This document shows, piece after piece, positions 18,901 through 28,263 of a DNA stretch of 64,000 nucleotides. The stretch spans positions 186,001 to 250,000 of the forward strand of contig JADCFN010000003.1 in NCBI GenBank assembly GCA_020249505.1, in the 5' to 3' direction. The notes under the pieces were generated by a model that saw only the letters and a list, made by a program, of their open reading frames with translations, did no database searches and had not been told where the DNA came from. This DNA is from Roseomonas sp. Its GTDB lineage: Bacteria; Pseudomonadota; Alphaproteobacteria; Acetobacterales; Acetobacteraceae. Both the position numbers and the translations under genes were made by a program. How positions within the stretch are numbered: position 1 is the first letter of the stretch; each line of letters opens with the position of its first letter.

Positions 18901-19651
18901 CGCGTTGCTCAGCGTCCAGGGCTTGCGCAAGCATTATGGCGGGCTTGCGGTGACGAATGATGTCAGCCTGGAAGTGCAGCCTGGTGAAATCCACGCGCTA
19001 ATCGGCCCAAATGGCGCGGGCAAGACAACGCTGATCCACCAAATCACCGGCACTGTTGCGCCGGATGCCGGGCGCGTTGTTTTTGCGGGGGCGGACATCA
19101 CGCGCCTTTCCTTCCCGCGCCGCGTGCATGCGGGCCTCGCGCGCAGTTTTCAGATCACCAGCATTATCGCTGGCTTTTCCGTGCTGGAAAATGTCGCCCT
19201 GGCCATGCAGGCGAAAAGTGGTTCTTCCTTCCGTTTCTTTCGCGCTGCAGCTTCGGAAAACGCGCTGAATGAGGCAGCGCGTGAAGCCCTGGCCGAGGTA
19301 GGGCTCATGGATCGCGCGGCGATCATGGCGGGCGCGCTCAGCCACGGCGAAAAACGCGCACTGGAGATCGCGATTGCACTCGCCACCCAGCCGCGGCTTC
19401 TTTTGCTTGATGAACCCTTGGCTGGGGCAGGGCCGGAGGAAACCGAACGCCTGATCACGCTGCTGCGGCGCCTGAAGTCGCGCTACGCCATTCTGCTGGT
19501 GGAACATGACATGCAGGCGGTCTTTGCGCTCGCGGATCGGATTTCGGTGCTCGCCGAAGGTCGCATCATCGCGAGCGGCGGCACCGCCGAAATTCGTGCC
19601 AGCGCCGAAGTGCGCGCAGCCTATCTTGGCGAAGAAGAAGTGCCATGCTGA
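18893..19651 (+). CDS. livG: ABC transporter ATP-binding protein LivG
   Basis: First of two ATPases energising the importer, 252 aa. Motifs: Walker A GPNGAGKTT, ABC signature LSHGEKR, Walker B LLLLDEPLAG and the H-loop VEHDM. The start is GTG at 18893, overlapping livM by 8 nt. The ORF track start at 18872 lies deeper in livM. LivG-type subunits have an insert between Walker A and the signature, seen here as AKSGSSFRFFRAAASENALNEA. Confidence 0.93.
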   Translation: MADALLSVQGLRKHYGGLAVTNDVSLEVQPGEIHALIGPNGAGKTTLIHQITGTVAPDAGRVVFAGADITRLSFPRRVHAGLARSFQITSIIAGFSVLENVALAMQAKSGSSFRFFRAAASENALNEAAREALAEVGLMDRAAIMAGALSHGEKRALEIAIALATQPRLLLLDEPLAGAGPEETERLITLLRRLKSRYAILLVEHDMQAVFALADRISVLAEGRIIASGGTAEIRASAEVRAAYLGEEEVPC

Positions 19652-20346
19652 CGCTTGAAGGTGTGGTCGCCGGCTATGGCGAAAGCCAGGTGCTGAACGG
19701 CATCGGCTTTGGCGTGGGTGCGGCACAGGTGGTGACACTGCTTGGGCGCAATGGCATGGGCAAGACCACCACGGTGCGCGCCATCATGGGGCTGATCCGC
19801 CCAAGTGCTGGGCATATCCGTTTTAATGGTCAGGATATTTCCGGCGACCCACCCTATCGCATCGCCCAGCGTGGCATTGGGCTGGTGCCAGAAGGACGCC
19901 AGATTTTCCCGACCCTGAGCGTCGAGGAAAACCTTATCGCCACCGCCGCCAATCGCACGGGCGGTACGCCGCGCTGGGATTTGCCGGCGATCTATGCGTT
20001 GTTTCCGCGCCTAGCCGAAAGGCGCCGCCAATCGGGCGCCAAGCTTTCGGGTGGGGAGCAGCAAATGCTCGCGATCGGACGCGCCTTGATGACCAATCCG
20101 CGCTTGTTGGTGCTGGATGAGGCGACTGAGGGTCTGGCACCGCTGATCCGCGCAGAAATCTGGCAGGTCTTGGCGAAGCTCCGCGCCGAAGGCCAAGCGA
20201 TCCTGTTGATTGACAAGAATCTGGCCGCGGTGATGGGCTTGGCCGATTGGCATGTAGTTATCGAAAAAGGCCGGGTGGTCTGGCAGGGCGATAGTGCGGC
20301 ACTCACCGCCGCGCCAGAGGTCCGCGATACCTATTTGCATGTCTGA
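19645..20346 (+). CDS. livF: ABC transporter ATP-binding protein LivF
   Basis: Second ATPase of the importer, 233 aa. Motifs: Walker A GRNGMGKTT, signature LSGGEQQML, Walker B LLVLDEATEGLAP. The H-loop position reads LLIDKNLAAV, with Asp-Lys where many LivF proteins have Glu-Gln/His. This D/K form is common in alphaproteobacterial LivF homologues. The ATG overlaps the livG stop by 7 nt. It is the last gene of the five-gene operon and converges with an enoyl-CoA hydratase gene 31 nt away. Confidence 0.93.
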   Translation: MLTLEGVVAGYGESQVLNGIGFGVGAAQVVTLLGRNGMGKTTTVRAIMGLIRPSAGHIRFNGQDISGDPPYRIAQRGIGLVPEGRQIFPTLSVEENLIATAANRTGGTPRWDLPAIYALFPRLAERRRQSGAKLSGGEQQMLAIGRALMTNPRLLVLDEATEGLAPLIRAEIWQVLAKLRAEGQAILLIDKNLAAVMGLADWHVVIEKGRVVWQGDSAALTAAPEVRDTYLHV

Positions 20347-20377
20347 CATACGCTGATTGATGGGCCGAGGCGCGCGC

Positions 20378-21160
20378 TCAGGGCTTTCGTTTGCGCGCCT
20401 TTTGTTCAGCACGGAAGGCCCCCATCATGCGCTTCGGTTCATCCGTTTTCCAGGATGCAGCAAAGGCGGTGATGCCGGCGGCAATCGCCTCACTGATCGG
20501 GCGATCTTCCCATTGCCGTATCAGCGCCTTTTGTGCGCGAATGGCTTCAGGCCCGGCGGAAAGCAGATTAGTGACCCAGGCTTCAATGCGCGCATCAATA
20601 CGTTCGCGATGCGCGACTTCTTCCAATAGCCCCCAGTTGAGCGCATCAGCGGCCGAGATGGTTTCAGCCAGCAACAACAAGCGCCTGGTGCGGCCCCAGC
20701 CGATCAAGCCTGGCAATAATGCCGCTTCCACTACGGAAGGAATGCCAACGCGCACTTCCGGCATGCCAAATTTCGCATCCCGCACGGCGATGCGCATATC
20801 GCAAGCGGCCGCCACTTCCAGTCCAGCGCCAAGGCACCAGCCATTGATGCGCGCTATCACCGGCACGGGGAGGTCGCGGATGGCAGTGCAAATGCCATGG
20901 ATGCGGCGGATGAAAGCCTCCGCCTCGGCAGGGGATTCCAAAGCAGCCATGGCGCCAATATCTGCGCCACCGATGAAGGCGCGTTCGCCTTCGCCGGTCA
21001 GCACCGCCGCCCGCAAGCCGGGGCGCGTTGCAAGATCACGCAGCGCCGCAATCGCCTCATCCAATAGTGCTGGGTTCAGCGTGTTCAGCTTGGCATCATG
21101 CGCGACTGTAAGGCGCGCGATACCGCGCGCATCAATGCTGACATCGAAACGCCCAGTCAT
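20378..21160 (-). CDS. Enoyl-CoA hydratase/isomerase family protein
   Basis: Crotonase-fold enzyme acting on acyl-CoA thioesters. Oxyanion-hole segments ERAFIGGADIGAM and NGWCLGAGLEVAAACD are intact. Both glutamates used by true hydratases are present (LE in LGAGLEVA, and PE in GMPEVRVG, 20 residues apart), so a hydratase reaction is plausible. The 260-aa length is standard. Its start overlaps the asparaginase stop by 4 nt, so the two are translationally coupled. The biological acyl-CoA is unknown. Confidence 0.92.
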   Translation of the reverse strand: MTGRFDVSIDARGIARLTVAHDAKLNTLNPALLDEAIAALRDLATRPGLRAAVLTGEGERAFIGGADIGAMAALESPAEAEAFIRRIHGICTAIRDLPVPVIARINGWCLGAGLEVAAACDMRIAVRDAKFGMPEVRVGIPSVVEAALLPGLIGWGRTRRLLLLAETISAADALNWGLLEEVAHRERIDARIEAWVTNLLSAGPEAIRAQKALIRQWEDRPISEAIAAGITAFAASWKTDEPKRMMGAFRAEQKARKRKP

Positions 21161-22173
21161 GCGGATTGGCCTGGCAGTGTCACGGCAATGCGGCCCACGG
21201 GCTTGCCATTGCTGTCCGCGATATCGCCTTCCACCGCATCCACCAGCGCTGCCGTAGCGGCAGCATCAAGCAACCCCAACCGGCCGAGCAATGCCGCGAA
21301 AATCCCCATCTTGGCGCGCGATGCACCATCGGCGAGTTTCACCGCAATCCCCAAACCCTGATCCGGCACGAAGCCCACCACAAAACCCTCGGCACCACCC
21401 TTTAGCAGCACACGGCCATTGGTGGCGCGCACAATACGGCTGGTCGCCTGATCGCGCCCCGAAAGATGGTCCGGATATTTGGCAATGGCAGCCTGCAACC
21501 TTTCAATAGCCGCGCGCCGTCCAGGGCTTGCCACCTTGCGTGCTGCCCAACGTGCGGCGGCCTGCGCCATGGCTTCCATGGAAAGCGCCAAGGCCGGCAA
21601 ACCACAACCATCCACACCGGCCTGCAAACGGCCTGCATCACCACCGAGCAACTCAGACAGGATTTCCAGATAAAGCTTCTGTGTCGGATGCGCGGGATCA
21701 TCATAGCCAGCCACCGGCGCACCAAGCTTCTGCGCTACACTCAGAAACCCGCAATGCTTGCCGGAGCAATTGTGATAGATGCGGGACCGATCGCCGCCCG
21801 CGCGATAAATCTTCGCCTGATCCGCCGCCGCGCGCGGCATATCTGGCCCACAGACCAGCGCCGCTTCAGAAAGCCCCATACGCGACAGCCAATCGCGTAC
21901 CAAGGCCACCTGAAAATCCTCGGCACTATGGGATGCGCAGGAAAGGGCGAGGTGTTCTTCGCTCAATCCCAGCGCATCAGCGGCACCGGTTTCCACCAGC
22001 GCCACCGCCTGATAGGGCTTCAATGAGGATCGCGGGAAGGTGACGAAGGCAGGATCACCCATCGCCAACACCTGGCGACCTTCACTATCCATCACCGCGG
22101 CAACGCCGTGATGAATGCTCTCCACCGCTGGGCCACGATAGATTTCTGCCAGTTGCACAAAAGGGCTTTGCAT
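21157..22173 (-). CDS. Asparaginase of the Rhizobium-type (AnsA/ReAV) family
   Basis: Hydrolyses L-asparagine to aspartate and ammonia. It belongs to the class 3 (ReAV) family, unrelated to E. coli AnsA/AnsB. The conserved blocks are present: PRSSLKPYQ (Ser/Lys pair), SCASHSAED (second Ser), HNCSGKHCGF and DGCGLPA (the cysteine/lysine metal-site region), and SRIVRATNGRVLLKGGAEG. About 338 aa. I prefer the ATG at 22173; the track start at 22179 is a GTG two codons upstream. It is followed by, and coupled to, the enoyl-CoA hydratase gene. Confidence 0.92.
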   Translation of the reverse strand: MQSPFVQLAEIYRGPAVESIHHGVAAVMDSEGRQVLAMGDPAFVTFPRSSLKPYQAVALVETGAADALGLSEEHLALSCASHSAEDFQVALVRDWLSRMGLSEAALVCGPDMPRAAADQAKIYRAGGDRSRIYHNCSGKHCGFLSVAQKLGAPVAGYDDPAHPTQKLYLEILSELLGGDAGRLQAGVDGCGLPALALSMEAMAQAAARWAARKVASPGRRAAIERLQAAIAKYPDHLSGRDQATSRIVRATNGRVLLKGGAEGFVVGFVPDQGLGIAVKLADGASRAKMGIFAALLGRLGLLDAAATAALVDAVEGDIADSNGKPVGRIAVTLPGQSA

Positions 22174-22203
22174 CGTCACTACCTTGCCACGACCACGCGT
22201 GAT

Positions 22204-23214
22204 CTAGAAATCTTCCAGCACAACCTTGCCGATCATGCCGCCGCTTTCAATCAGCGCATGCGCTTGCGTCAGATTGGCCGCATTTATCTTGCCCAGATTG
22301 CGTGTCATGGTGCCGCGCATCCGCCCGGCTTCGATCAGCCCCGCAACCTCATTCAACAGCCGATGCTGTTCGATCATGTCGGGCGTATTGAACAGGGGCC
22401 GCGTGAACATCAGTTCCCAATGGATCGAAACCGATTTGCGCATCACATCGCGCGCATCCACCGGCGCCTGACTTTCAATCAGCACGATGCGGCCTTGCGG
22501 CGCGACCGCTTCCACCATCGCGGCCCAATTCTTCGCAGTAGTATTGGCGGAATAGATGTAATTGGCGCCGCGCAGGCCAAGCGCCTTCATTTGCGCGGCG
22601 ATATCACCGTGATGATCCACCACGTGATGCGCGCCCAAATCACGGCACCATTGCACGCTTTCTGCCCGAGAAGCAGTCGCCACCACCGTCAGCCCGGTTA
22701 GCGCGCGCGCCATTTGGATCACCATGGAACCAACGCCGCCCGCACCCGCAATCACCAGCAAAACCTGCCCCTGGCCGCCGCCTTGCGGCACGCCCAGGCG
22801 ATCAAACAAGCCTTCCCAGGCGGTAATCGCCGTCAGCGGCACGGCGGCGGCTTCGGGGAAGGTCAGGTTGCGTGGCTTCCGCCCAACAATGCGTTCATCC
22901 ACCAGATGCAATTCAGCATTGGTACCGGGGCGATTGATCACGCCGGCGTAAAAAACCTCATCACCGGGGCGAAATAGCGTGCAATCAGGTCCCACAGCAC
23001 GCACCACGCCGGCGCCATCAAAGCCCAGGATGCGCGGCGCCTCACCTGGGTCATCGCGGCGGCGCACCTTGGTATCAACGGGGTTCACCGACACCGCGTG
23101 GATTTCCACCAGCATATCGCGCCCGCTTGGCGCGGCGGGGGCCGCGATGTCCAGATCAATCAGCGCATCCGCCTGATCAATCGGCAGGCATTTCCGGTAT
23201 CCAACGGCTTTCAT
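22204..23214 (-). CDS. Zinc-type alcohol dehydrogenase/quinone oxidoreductase family protein
   Basis: Medium-chain dehydrogenase/reductase using NAD(P)H. It has a GroES-like N-terminal half (MLVEIHAVSVNPVDTKVRR, GFDGAGVVRAVGPD) and a Rossmann half (VLLVIAGAGGVGSMVIQMARAL, then DLGAHHVVDHHGD). The 336-aa size and the N-terminus MKAVGYRKCLPIDQADAL match the YhfP/ZADH subgroup rather than classical zinc ADHs, and the catalytic cysteine/histidine zinc ligands are not obvious. It probably reduces an activated C=C or quinone bond. It lies 30 nt upstream of the asparaginase on the same strand. Confidence 0.9.
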   Translation of the reverse strand: MKAVGYRKCLPIDQADALIDLDIAAPAAPSGRDMLVEIHAVSVNPVDTKVRRRDDPGEAPRILGFDGAGVVRAVGPDCTLFRPGDEVFYAGVINRPGTNAELHLVDERIVGRKPRNLTFPEAAAVPLTAITAWEGLFDRLGVPQGGGQGQVLLVIAGAGGVGSMVIQMARALTGLTVVATASRAESVQWCRDLGAHHVVDHHGDIAAQMKALGLRGANYIYSANTTAKNWAAMVEAVAPQGRIVLIESQAPVDARDVMRKSVSIHWELMFTRPLFNTPDMIEQHRLLNEVAGLIEAGRMRGTMTRNLGKINAANLTQAHALIESGGMIGKVVLEDF

Positions 23215-23238
23215 GGCAATCCTCGATCCTTGTTCTTC

Positions 23239-23958
23239 TCAGCCCACACGCAGTAATGCCGGGCCTTCTTCGCGTAGCCAGGTCTCCGCCTCATCACGAT
23301 GCGGGGCCAGCGCTGCCACATGCGCCCAGAAGCGCGGAGAATGGTTCAGCTCACGCAGATGCGCGACCTCATGCGCGACAACATAATCCAGCACCGCATC
23401 CGGCGCCATGACCAGGCGCCAGGAAAAGGCGAGCGTGCCATCCGGCGCGCAAGACCCCCAGCGGCTTTGCGTGTCCTTCACGCGAATGGCCTTGATGGCG
23501 ACGCCGAGCTTTTCCGCATGCGTCGCAGCCAAAGGCAGGATACGCCGTTTTGCCTCGACACGCAGAAAATCGCGCAAGCGCCGGGGCAGGAATTCCATCG
23601 CACCTGTTACGATGATCGCGCCATTTTCCACGAAGGCGCCACCGCGCCGCGCTGGATCATGCAGCACGGGATGCGGCACGCCGCCCAAAGGCACTGCGGC
23701 CCCATGCGCTAAGGAAATGCTCGGCGCCAGGGCCTTGATGCGCTTCAGCACCCAGGCGGCATGCGCCGTCAGAAGCTCCAGCCCCGCGCGGCGGCTTGCG
23801 CGCATGGGCAATGTCACCACCACATCACCGGCGCGGGGATCGATGCGCAAACTGACCGAACGGGCACGTTCTGAACGCCGCCAACGCACCGGGCAAAGCT
23901 CCGGCGGCCCCAGCAAGCCAGGGCGAAGCGGCACCATTTCCGAATCGGGCAGAGACAT
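23239..23958 (-). CDS. YgjP-type (DUF45) M48-like metallopeptidase
   Basis: Putative zinc metallopeptidase of the YgjP/WLM group. The catalytic motif VAHEVAHLRELNHSPRFW (HExxH with the downstream Asn-His) lies near the C-terminus, preceded by KDTQSRWGSCAPDGTLAFSWRLV, the family's other hallmark. At 239 aa the protein is typical and has no signal peptide. The N-terminal half carries basic residues. Function in Alphaproteobacteria is poorly known. It is the upstream member of a minus-strand run with the ADH-like gene and asparaginase. Confidence 0.92.
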   Translation of the reverse strand: MSLPDSEMVPLRPGLLGPPELCPVRWRRSERARSVSLRIDPRAGDVVVTLPMRASRRAGLELLTAHAAWVLKRIKALAPSISLAHGAAVPLGGVPHPVLHDPARRGGAFVENGAIIVTGAMEFLPRRLRDFLRVEAKRRILPLAATHAEKLGVAIKAIRVKDTQSRWGSCAPDGTLAFSWRLVMAPDAVLDYVVAHEVAHLRELNHSPRFWAHVAALAPHRDEAETWLREEGPALLRVG

Positions 23959-24033
23959 CGGCGCACCATGCCGTCAAGCGGGTGCTTTTTTCAACCGCTT
24001 GACACTCAGGCGCTTTCGCGCGCGAGTGTCGCC

Positions 24034-24924
24034 ATGCGTTTCGCGCTCAACGCCGTTTTGCCGCTGTTATTGCTTGGCACCATTTGGGGTGCCACGCCGA
24101 TTTTCGTGAAGACATTGGGCGGCATGGGTTGGCCGCCCTTGATGATCGCACTCGGCGCTTCCGGTTTCAGCACCATCACCTTGCTCGCTGTGTGCTTCGC
24201 GCGGCGCGAAATCCCCGCACTCCGGCGGCCCTATCTGATCCATTACGGTGTTTCTGGGCTGACCGGGCTTGTTCTGTCTAACCTATTTGGCTTCACAAGT
24301 TTGCAGCATATTCCAGCCGGATTCTTCTCTCTGCTGATCCCGCTTTCGCCCATGCTGACGGTGCTTGGCGCCATGCTGCTCAGGATGGAAAAAGTATCCT
24401 GGCGGCGCATTGGCGGCAGTATCTTGGGGCTGGTCGGCATTGGCATTGCCATGGCACCAGGCGCCGCTTTGCCGGACCCGGAGGCACTGCCCTGGGCATT
24501 GCTCGCGGCCTGCACGCCGGTTTGGTATGCGGTGGCGAATATCGCCGGCGTAAAGCTTGCCCCGCGCGGTGCGGCGCCCTTGGCGCTGGCGGCGGGCACC
24601 TGCGCTGCGGCAGCGCTGATCATGGCGGTGATTGCCTTTTCAACCGGGCAGATACGCGCTGTGGATATTGCCGGGTTGCCCATTACCATGACGCAAGGCG
24701 TACTGCTTGCTTTGGCCTATCTGATCTATTTCCGATCACTCGCGACGCAAGGCGGCGTGGTGACATCTCAAGTGGGCTATATCGTCACCATTACTGGCCT
24801 GATCTGGGGTTTTGCGATTTTTGGTGAGGTGCCGGGCTGGCTCACCATCCCGGCTGCTGCCTTGGTCTTTATCGGCCTTGCGATGGTGACGCTACCTTCG
24901 AAGCCTAGCCGATCAAATGCTTGA
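24034..24924 (+). CDS. DMT-superfamily EamA-type transporter
   Basis: Inner-membrane exporter with about ten hydrophobic segments and two EamA repeats, 296 aa. The N-terminus FALNAVLPLLLLGTIWGATPIFVK is the usual EamA opening. The second repeat starts around ALPWALLAACTPVWYAVANIAG and ends YIVTITGLIWGFAIFGE. The ATG at 24034 is chosen over the track's 23968, because the extra 22 residues overlap the upstream divergent gene's promoter region. Its 3' end overlaps the convergent cupin gene by 20 nt. The substrate is unknown. Confidence 0.88.
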   Translation: MRFALNAVLPLLLLGTIWGATPIFVKTLGGMGWPPLMIALGASGFSTITLLAVCFARREIPALRRPYLIHYGVSGLTGLVLSNLFGFTSLQHIPAGFFSLLIPLSPMLTVLGAMLLRMEKVSWRRIGGSILGLVGIGIAMAPGAALPDPEALPWALLAACTPVWYAVANIAGVKLAPRGAAPLALAAGTCAAAALIMAVIAFSTGQIRAVDIAGLPITMTQGVLLALAYLIYFRSLATQGGVVTSQVGYIVTITGLIWGFAIFGEVPGWLTIPAAALVFIGLAMVTLPSKPSRSNA

Positions 24925-25219
24925 GTTCGGTTTCCACGAAGGATAGCGGCGCGGTGCCGCCGTTGACGACATTATGCTCAACCCCTGCGGCGCGCCCGTA
25001 AGCGACACCGGCTTTGAGATCGGCCGGTAGCGTCTCACCGCCCGGCAGTTCAACGAACAAAGTCCCATCCGTCACCGGCACCACCACATAAGCCATGCCA
25101 TGGCGATGCCAGCCGGTTTCCGCGCCAGGTTCAAAATCCCAGCGCGTGACACGTACATTGGCATCATCAAGCTGAATGGTCGCGACCGCTGGCGGGCGGC
25201 AGCGCAGCGGTTCCTTCAT
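24905..25219 (-). CDS. Small cupin-domain protein
   Basis: Single-domain cupin of 104 aa with a metal-site motif WHRHGMAYVVVPV and a second histidine in GVEHNVVNGG. This beta-barrel fold is used by many dioxygenases, isomerases and ligand sensors. The ATG at 25219 (MKEPLRC) is chosen; the upstream track extension is antisense to nothing useful and rich in Arg/Pro. It starts 4 nt after the DapA-like gene on the same strand and probably belongs to that operon. Confidence 0.85.
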   Translation of the reverse strand: MKEPLRCRPPAVATIQLDDANVRVTRWDFEPGAETGWHRHGMAYVVVPVTDGTLFVELPGGETLPADLKAGVAYGRAAGVEHNVVNGGTAPLSFVETELKHLIG

Positions 25220-25223
25220 GGTA

Positions 25224-26162
25224 CTATTCCGCTGCCTTGGCGGGCGAAAGACCGGGCAGAGGCAGCGCACCCGCCGCACCCCAAGCCGCCCAAACCGCTT
25301 CTGCCTGTGCGGCATTCAGCGGCAGATGCGGCGGGCGAATGGTGCGCCAACCGGCATCACCCGTGCTGCGCGCAATGATCTCACGGAGCCCCGGAATCAG
25401 CGGCACGGAAGTCGCGGCCTTGCGCGTCGCGTTCAAGACAGTCTGCGCCGCATCAGCCTCAGCACCTGTGCGCTTGGCATAGACAATGCCGCCCCAATGG
25501 CTGTTGCCGTTGGAAGCTGCGGTGATGCAGCCCGCGCCACCTTCGGCCAGGATCTTCTGCAGGAATTCATCGCTACCCGAATAAACTTCAAACCCATCCT
25601 TGGCGAAGGCCTGCACCATGGCCTGCATATTGGCGTAATCGCCCGATGAATCCTTGACCCCCTTGATGGTGCCTGGGAAAGCCTTGATCAGGCGTTCCAG
25701 CAGCGAAAGGCTGAAGGGCACCGCCGATTGCTGCGGGAAGTGATAGAGATACACTTTCACCCCACCACCAATGCGGTTCAGCGCTTCTGAGAAATAGGCG
25801 AACAACCCATCATCAGAAGGACCCTTGTAGTAGAAGGGCGGCAGCATCAGCACGCCGGGGCAGCCGGCATCGCGTGCATGCTTGGTCAGTTCCACACTAT
25901 CCATCAGGCTGGCGCAGCCCGTGCCCGGCATCATGCGTGCCGCCGGAATGCCGCGCGCAATCAACCCTTCCAGAATGGCCTTGCGTTCATGCAGGCCGAA
26001 GGAATTTGCCTCACCGGTCGTGCCCAGCACGCCAAGCCCGGTGCAGCCATTGGCCAGCAGCCATTTGGCATGCGCCGCCATGCGATCCAGATCGGGGGTC
26101 AGGTCGGGCTTCATCGCCGTCAGCACGGCAGCGTTCACGCCGCCATAAATCGCGTCCTTCAT
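25224..26162 (-). CDS. Dihydrodipicolinate synthase (DapA)-family lyase
   Basis: Class I aldolase of the DapA/NanA superfamily, 312 aa. The Schiff-base lysine lies in TIKGVKDSSGDY, and the catalytic tyrosine lies in VYLYHFPQQSAVPF. GTTGEANSFGLHERKAILEGLI is the usual substrate-carboxylate loop. It differs from housekeeping DapA at several positions and sits beside a cupin rather than lysine genes. It may therefore act on another 2-keto acid (inference). The ATG at 26162 (MKDAIYGG) fits the family; 28 track residues upstream are rejected. Confidence 0.9.
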   Translation of the reverse strand: MKDAIYGGVNAAVLTAMKPDLTPDLDRMAAHAKWLLANGCTGLGVLGTTGEANSFGLHERKAILEGLIARGIPAARMMPGTGCASLMDSVELTKHARDAGCPGVLMLPPFYYKGPSDDGLFAYFSEALNRIGGGVKVYLYHFPQQSAVPFSLSLLERLIKAFPGTIKGVKDSSGDYANMQAMVQAFAKDGFEVYSGSDEFLQKILAEGGAGCITAASNGNSHWGGIVYAKRTGAEADAAQTVLNATRKAATSVPLIPGLREIIARSTGDAGWRTIRPPHLPLNAAQAEAVWAAWGAAGALPLPGLSPAKAAE

Positions 26163-26242
26163 CGGGGCATCCTTCGCAAAACTTGTGGGGGCTTCGTCGC
26201 GCGGAACGCGCGCTCCGTCAATCAAGCAGACAGCGCGCCCCG

Positions 26243-26713
26243 TCAATCAGGCGCTTTTGTCTTCCGCGGCATCATCCCCGGCCAGCGCACCACATGATCT
26301 TCCAAAGCCCCCGCCCCGCGTTCATCAATGGCGCGCCCGCGCACGGAAACGCCGGCGCGATGCACGCTCTCCGGATCGCCCGAGACCAGCGGGTGCCACC
26401 AGGCCAAATCCCGCCCCTCGGCCACCATACGATAGGCGCAGCTTGGCGGCAGCCAATCAATGGCCGCGAGCTTCTTGGGGGTGAGTTTCACGCAATCCGG
26501 CACGCGCTTCTTGCGCCCGGCATAGTCAGAACATTGGCAGCTATGCAAATCCAATAACCGGCACGCCACTTCCGTATAGGCCAGCGCATCGGTTTCCTCA
26601 TCGCGCAGCTTATGCAGACAGCAGCGCCCGCAACCATCACACAGGCTTTCCCATTCTGCCCGAGACATCTCGGCCAGCGTCTTGCTTTTCCAGAAAGGCG
26701 CTTTGTCAGTCAC
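26243..26713 (-). CDS. YcgN-family cysteine cluster protein (UPF0260)
   Basis: Small conserved cytoplasmic protein, 156 aa, with cysteines arranged as [26 protein letters not shown] and VPDCVKLTP, consistent with a metal or Fe-S cluster. Family members are widespread in Proteobacteria with no firmly assigned function. The whole UPF0260 pattern is present, including [19 protein letters not shown] and [19 protein letters not shown]. It has an 80-bp gap to the DapA-like gene and 27 bp to the SYLF gene. Confidence 0.93.
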   Translation of the reverse strand: MTDKAPFWKSKTLAEMSRAEWESLCDGCGRCCLHKLRDEETDALAYTEVACRLLDLHSCQCSDYAGRKKRVPDCVKLTPKKLAAIDWLPPSCAYRMVAEGRDLAWWHPLVSGDPESVHRAGVSVRGRAIDERGAGALEDHVVRWPGMMPRKTKAPD

Positions 26714-26740
26714 GCCGTGGTGCAGGAGAGAAGAAGCCCC

Positions 26741-27550
26741 TCAACGCCGATTTGCCGGCGGCGGCGCCAGGTTTTCTGTCTGCACACGGCCCGTCGCTAC
26801 ACTGCCCGAGGTGGTCCCACCGGATGGCGCGGGCGCGGCAGAATTGCCAGCGCCACTGGCGGGCGCGCCAAGGCGCATAAGTGCGCCGCGCAGCGGGTCA
26901 CTGCCGGGGTTATGCAGTTCCATCGCTACCACCACCTGCCGCGCGCTCGCCTCTCGTCCGAAATAGGCGCGCATGGCTGAGCTATTGGCGGAAAGCACTG
27001 CCCCATCCAGCGTGATGCCGGCGAAAAGCCCACGGCTGCGCCCGATGGTAACAATATCGGCGCCCACCGCTGCGGTCGTCGCGCCCTGGATGCTGCGCCC
27101 GAGGGTCGCGAAAGCAAGCCCTGCCTCGGCGCCGAATTTAAATTGGCTGTCCAGAACGGCGTTCAGCCCGCGTTCGGTCATAATGAGCGAAATCACCTGC
27201 GCATCCTGCAACCCGGCCTGCAGACCGAAACTGCCGCCGACCAGGCTATAGAAGGCGGGGGAGGACCAGGAACCACCACCACCGCGCGCGGCGAGAACGC
27301 ATTCGCCAAACTCACCGCCGATAAAAAAGCCGGCGCGGAAGACGCGCGGGCAGATCAATACCCCCTTGGCATTGCGGAGCAACGCCCGCGCATCGCCGGT
27401 ATTATCCGCCGGCCCCATGATTTCCTGCAGCGTGAGCGTGGCGCGGTCCACCAATGCCTGTTCTTCGGCCTGGGCGCGGGCGCTGCCAGAAAAGCCAAAC
27501 AAGGCAAGGAGTAAGGCGCTAAAAAGCATGATAGGGCGCATGAAAAACAT
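26741..27550 (-). CDS. Secreted SYLF-domain (Ysc84-like) lipid-binding protein
   Basis: SYLF domains bind phosphoinositides or membranes in eukaryotes; bacterial members are exported proteins of unclear role. The N-terminus MRPIMLFSALLLALFGFSGSARAQ is a Sec signal peptide. The body has AKGVLICPRVFRAGFFIGGEFG, FYSLVGGSFGLQAGLQ and SRGLFAGITLDGAVLSAN, which define the family. A Gly/Ala/Pro/Ser-rich tail of about 50 residues follows the domain. I give the ATG at 27550 (MFFMRPIM); 27541 is equally possible. About 270 aa. Confidence 0.9.
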   Translation of the reverse strand: MFFMRPIMLFSALLLALFGFSGSARAQAEEQALVDRATLTLQEIMGPADNTGDARALLRNAKGVLICPRVFRAGFFIGGEFGECVLAARGGGGSWSSPAFYSLVGGSFGLQAGLQDAQVISLIMTERGLNAVLDSQFKFGAEAGLAFATLGRSIQGATTAAVGADIVTIGRSRGLFAGITLDGAVLSANSSAMRAYFGREASARQVVVAMELHNPGSDPLRGALMRLGAPASGAGNSAAPAPSGGTTSGSVATGRVQTENLAPPPANRR

Positions 27551-27624
27551 TTCCCAACCCGTTGTTTCAATAGACTCTATACCAAGGATTCGCGTCGGGG
27601 GAAGGGTTTCTTCAGGACCCGCAA

Positions 27625-28263
27625 TCAAACCTCTGCCGCTGGCGGGGTCCAGGGTTCCTCATTGACCGATGCCACGCGCCAATCGAGCCCATGTTTTTCA
27701 ATGCGCGTCAGGGACAAGTTCTTGATGCTGAAGATCAAAGCCTGATCGGGCGAGAGCCCCATGGCATGGGCAAGGGCTGCGCGGATGGACCCGCCATGGG
27801 CCACAATCACAATATCCTGGCCTTCCAAAAGCGTCGCCAGGCGTTCCAGCACGGCGGCGACGCGTGCCTGCACTTCGCGGAAACTCTCACCGCCTGGCGG
27901 GTGTTCTTCCCCAGCATGGGGCCAAAAGGGATGCGCCGGGCGCGTCAGCAGCGCGGGCAGTGCCTCATGCGGGATGCCCTGCCACTCGCCCAGGTGCTGC
28001 TCGGCGAAATCGGGCTCTGCGTCCAAATCCGCTTCCGGGTAGCCCGCCGCAAAAACCGCCGCTGCCGTAGCGCGGGTGCGCGACAGGTTGGTGACAAACC
28101 AGCGCGCCGGTTGCGGCAGGCGATGCGCCAACCAGCGATAGGATGCGGCTTCTTCCTGCAACGCCAGATCGCACAGCCCCACATCCATGCTGCCATAAAG
28201 CACCGCGCGGGCGGATGGTTCCACCAGCGCGTGGCGGACCAGGAAAAATCGCGTTGGTGTCAC
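27625..28263 (-). CDS. Histidine phosphatase-family protein
   Basis: Phosphoglycerate-mutase-like phosphatase, 212 aa. The catalytic motif reads FFLVRHALVEP (RHA in place of the usual RHG), with the acid residue in LGEWQGIPHEAL and the second histidine in VIVAHGGSIRAAL. The fold is compatible with a CobC-like or general phosphatase, but no cobalamin genes are nearby. The start overlaps the DUF2237 stop by 4 nt, so it is translationally coupled to the pckA-DUF2237 pair. Confidence 0.9.
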   Translation of the reverse strand: MTPTRFFLVRHALVEPSARAVLYGSMDVGLCDLALQEEAASYRWLAHRLPQPARWFVTNLSRTRATAAAVFAAGYPEADLDAEPDFAEQHLGEWQGIPHEALPALLTRPAHPFWPHAGEEHPPGGESFREVQARVAAVLERLATLLEGQDIVIVAHGGSIRAALAHAMGLSPDQALIFSIKNLSLTRIEKHGLDWRVASVNEEPWTPPAAEV